This document shows, piece by piece, positions 5,982 to 6,745 of a stretch of 6,745 bases of DNA. Numbering within the stretch: position 1 is the first letter of the stretch; every line of letters begins with the position of its first letter. Below the pieces are notes generated by a model. The model was given only the letters and a program-made list of their open reading frames with translations, did not search any database and was not told where the DNA came from. A program made the position numbers and the translations under genes. Source of the DNA: JAWOGN01 sp046496815 (GTDB lineage: Bacteria; Desulfobacterota; DSM-4660; Desulfatiglandales; Desulfatiglandaceae); contig JAWOGN010000115.1 in the NCBI GenBank assembly GCA_046496815.1, positions 1 through 6,745 on the forward strand, in the 5' to 3' direction.

Positions 5982-6401
5982 CTATGATCTAATTTTTACG
6001 AGGCTTGGACCCAGCGCTTTGACTTTGTCAATCATTTCTTGAGCCACTTCGACGAACCCATGACTCTTCGCAGCAGAAAGGTTAAAGATCCCAATTCTGT
6101 CAGGCTCGATCTCGAGTTGCTCAAGAATGTGTCTTACGTTCGCAACCCGTTTGGTTGCCTTGACAATGCCCGCAATGTACCGGCAGCTGTCTTCCTGGCA
6201 ACCGGCAACATAGACGCCGTCCGCACCTTCCTCGAAAGGTCTCAAGAGGTGCAGAACTTCAATACGGCCCGTGCACGGAACCTGAATTACTTTTACGTTG
6301 CCGGGGAAAATTTTGTTCATGCCGTCGGCGACATTTTCCGCAGCCGCTGCGCAATTGGAGCAACAAAAGGCAACAATTTGGGGTTCAAATTCATCATTCA
6401 T
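5982..6401 (-). CDS. mvhD: MvhD-type hydrogenase iron-sulfur subunit (electron-transfer protein to HdrA)
   Basis: The 139-aa product is a small soluble [2Fe-2S] protein of the MvhD/FrhD family. Such proteins link hydrogenases, formate dehydrogenases or MetFV-type enzymes to the HdrA subunit of heterodisulfide-reductase complexes. Visible features: AFCCSNCAAAAENVADG at the N-terminus (C13, C14, C17), VPCTGRIE (C43), and EGADGVYVAGCQEDSCRY (C68, C73), matching the family order and length. It ends with the usual LGPS tail. The ATG at 6401 has SD GGGAGAAGG with 4-nt spacing. It is the first gene of the metV-metF operon. HdrA, HdrB and HdrC, the expected partners, are not in this window and hdrA is not directly upstream, which is unusual if the contig is correct. 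It could instead use an HdrA encoded elsewhere. The family call is solid; which partner it serves is inferred. Confidence 0.92.
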   Translation of the reverse strand: MNDEFEPQIVAFCCSNCAAAAENVADGMNKIFPGNVKVIQVPCTGRIEVLHLLRPFEEGADGVYVAGCQEDSCRYIAGIVKATKRVANVRHILEQLEIEPDRIGIFNLSAAKSHGFVEVAQEMIDKVKALGPSLVKIRS

Positions 6402-6602
6402 CTTACCTTCTCCCTATTTCAAAGCACCCGATTGATACGAACAAAGGTTGAGCGGTTCAGGGTTTCCCGATGAAATCGGGATTCAGGGTTAAAAAACGTC
6501 AAGCCTTCTATTGTTAAAGGATTCCGTCTTGCTTGCACTCGTGGCAGCGTTACCCCCAATGGGTGAAGTTGAGCATCTCAAATTTTCATCCATATTGAAT
6601 AG
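6402..6602. other. Upstream region of the mvhD-metV-metF operon, no gene
   Basis: No reading frame here looks like a protein. Minus-strand frames of about 40-50 codons exist but lack a good start or recognisable family. The stretch should hold the operon promoter. A TTGACG at about 6505 on the minus strand has no good -10 partner at normal spacing, so I do not call one. A hairpin with flanking direct repeats is listed separately. The text has the look of an intergenic repeat, but no second copy exists in this window to prove it. Confidence 0.5.
6456..6490. repeat. Hairpin flanked by 9-bp direct repeats
   Basis: A perfect 7-bp stem TCCCGAT/ATCGGGA (6465-6471 and 6475-6481) closes a GAA loop. 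Identical copies of TTCAGGGTT lie on either side (6456-6464 and 6482-6490). The unit resembles a REP-like intergenic element. It sits about 55-90 nt upstream of mvhD and could act as an RNA hairpin in the leader or as a protein site. No T-run follows on either strand that would make it a classical terminator. Confidence 0.6.
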
Positions 6603-6745
6603 GGAAAATTTCCTTCTCTGGAGGAAGTTGTGCCACAAGCATATAGTGAACTTTTTGATATTCAGGTGCAGTTAGAAAAGCATTATAAAGATATGCAAGA
6701 TGTCGAGTTTACTATTCAAAATGGTAAGTTGTGGATGTTGCAAAC
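6603..6745 (+). pseudogene. ppdK: 5'-truncated fragment of pyruvate,phosphate dikinase
   Basis: The plus-strand frame after a TAG at 6600-6602 reads LEEVVPQAYSEL, then LEKHYKDMQD and VEFTIQNGKLWMLQT to the window edge. This is the conserved stretch near the end of the ATP-grasp nucleotide-binding domain of PPDK, the enzyme that interconverts pyruvate and phosphoenolpyruvate with ATP and phosphate. It normally lies roughly 300 residues into a protein of about 880. No earlier PPDK sequence is found in any frame of 6402-6602, so the N-terminal part is missing. GGAGG 5 nt before a GTG at 6630 mimics an SD, but these bases also encode the family-like residues LEEVV, so I do not treat it as a true start. 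The frame is open to the end and may continue outside. It is either a truncated gene or a false join. Confidence 0.78.

Noticed and set aside
6039..6473. Plus-strand open frame of 144 codons
   Set aside because: It is antisense to the MvhD gene and its upstream leader, while the minus frame shows the conserved cysteines and a good SD.
6419..6538. Minus-strand GTG frame of about 39 codons upstream of mvhD
   Set aside because: No SD, no family likeness, and it spans the hairpin/direct-repeat unit. It is more likely intergenic.
6618..6632. GGAGG plus GTG as a true translation start for the PPDK piece
   Set aside because: The same bases fit as PPDK-like codons upstream of the GTG, and a start here would lack the N-terminal 300 or so residues of the enzyme.

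Overview
The window looks like a piece of a strictly anaerobic bacterium with Wood-Ljungdahl carbon metabolism, most probably a Desulfobacterota sulfate reducer of the Desulfobacterales type. Two things point there: a MetF/MetV/MvhD gene set, and a PAS histidine kinase carrying a Rossmann-like N-terminus and a Cys-rich PAS loop. The taxonomic call is inference from protein style only. All six intact genes lie on the minus strand, so transcription runs from high to low coordinates.

Layout in transcription order: (1) 6402-6745 has no intact gene. It holds a 5'-truncated piece of pyruvate,phosphate dikinase on the plus strand at the right edge, and a small hairpin flanked by direct repeats. (2) 6401-4363 is a tight metabolic operon: an MvhD-type [2Fe-2S] protein, then metV and metF overlapping by 4 nt, closed by a good rho-independent terminator (4294-4334). 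(3) Just past that terminator is an 8-bp perfect inverted repeat overlapping a candidate promoter, followed by a small unrecognised basic protein (about 85 aa). (4) 3950-418 is a pair of signalling genes overlapping by 4 nt: a 683-aa sensor kinase (Rossmann-like, PAS with Cys cluster, PAS, HisKA, HATPase) and a 494-aa receiver-PAS-HisKA-HATPase hybrid. (5) 1-399 is a patchwork: an exact 87-bp inverted copy of the kinase 3' end, a roughly 31-codon fragment resembling a type IV pilus secretin, and AT-rich non-coding DNA.

How the genes may work together: MetF with MetV reduces methylene-tetrahydrofolate (or oxidises methyl-tetrahydrofolate in the reverse direction). MvhD-type proteins pass electrons between a flavin/Fe-S partner and heterodisulfide-reductase-like HdrA, which is not in the window. 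The neighbouring kinases could read redox or nucleotide state through the Rossmann-like domain and the Cys-bearing PAS and signal by phosphorelay. The sequence shows only adjacency and domain content for that link.

Both window edges carry short gene fragments joined to unrelated sequence. Genuine rearrangement and assembly or amplification chimerism are both possible. I see no CRISPR array, tRNA, rRNA, recognisable riboswitch or intact transposase.
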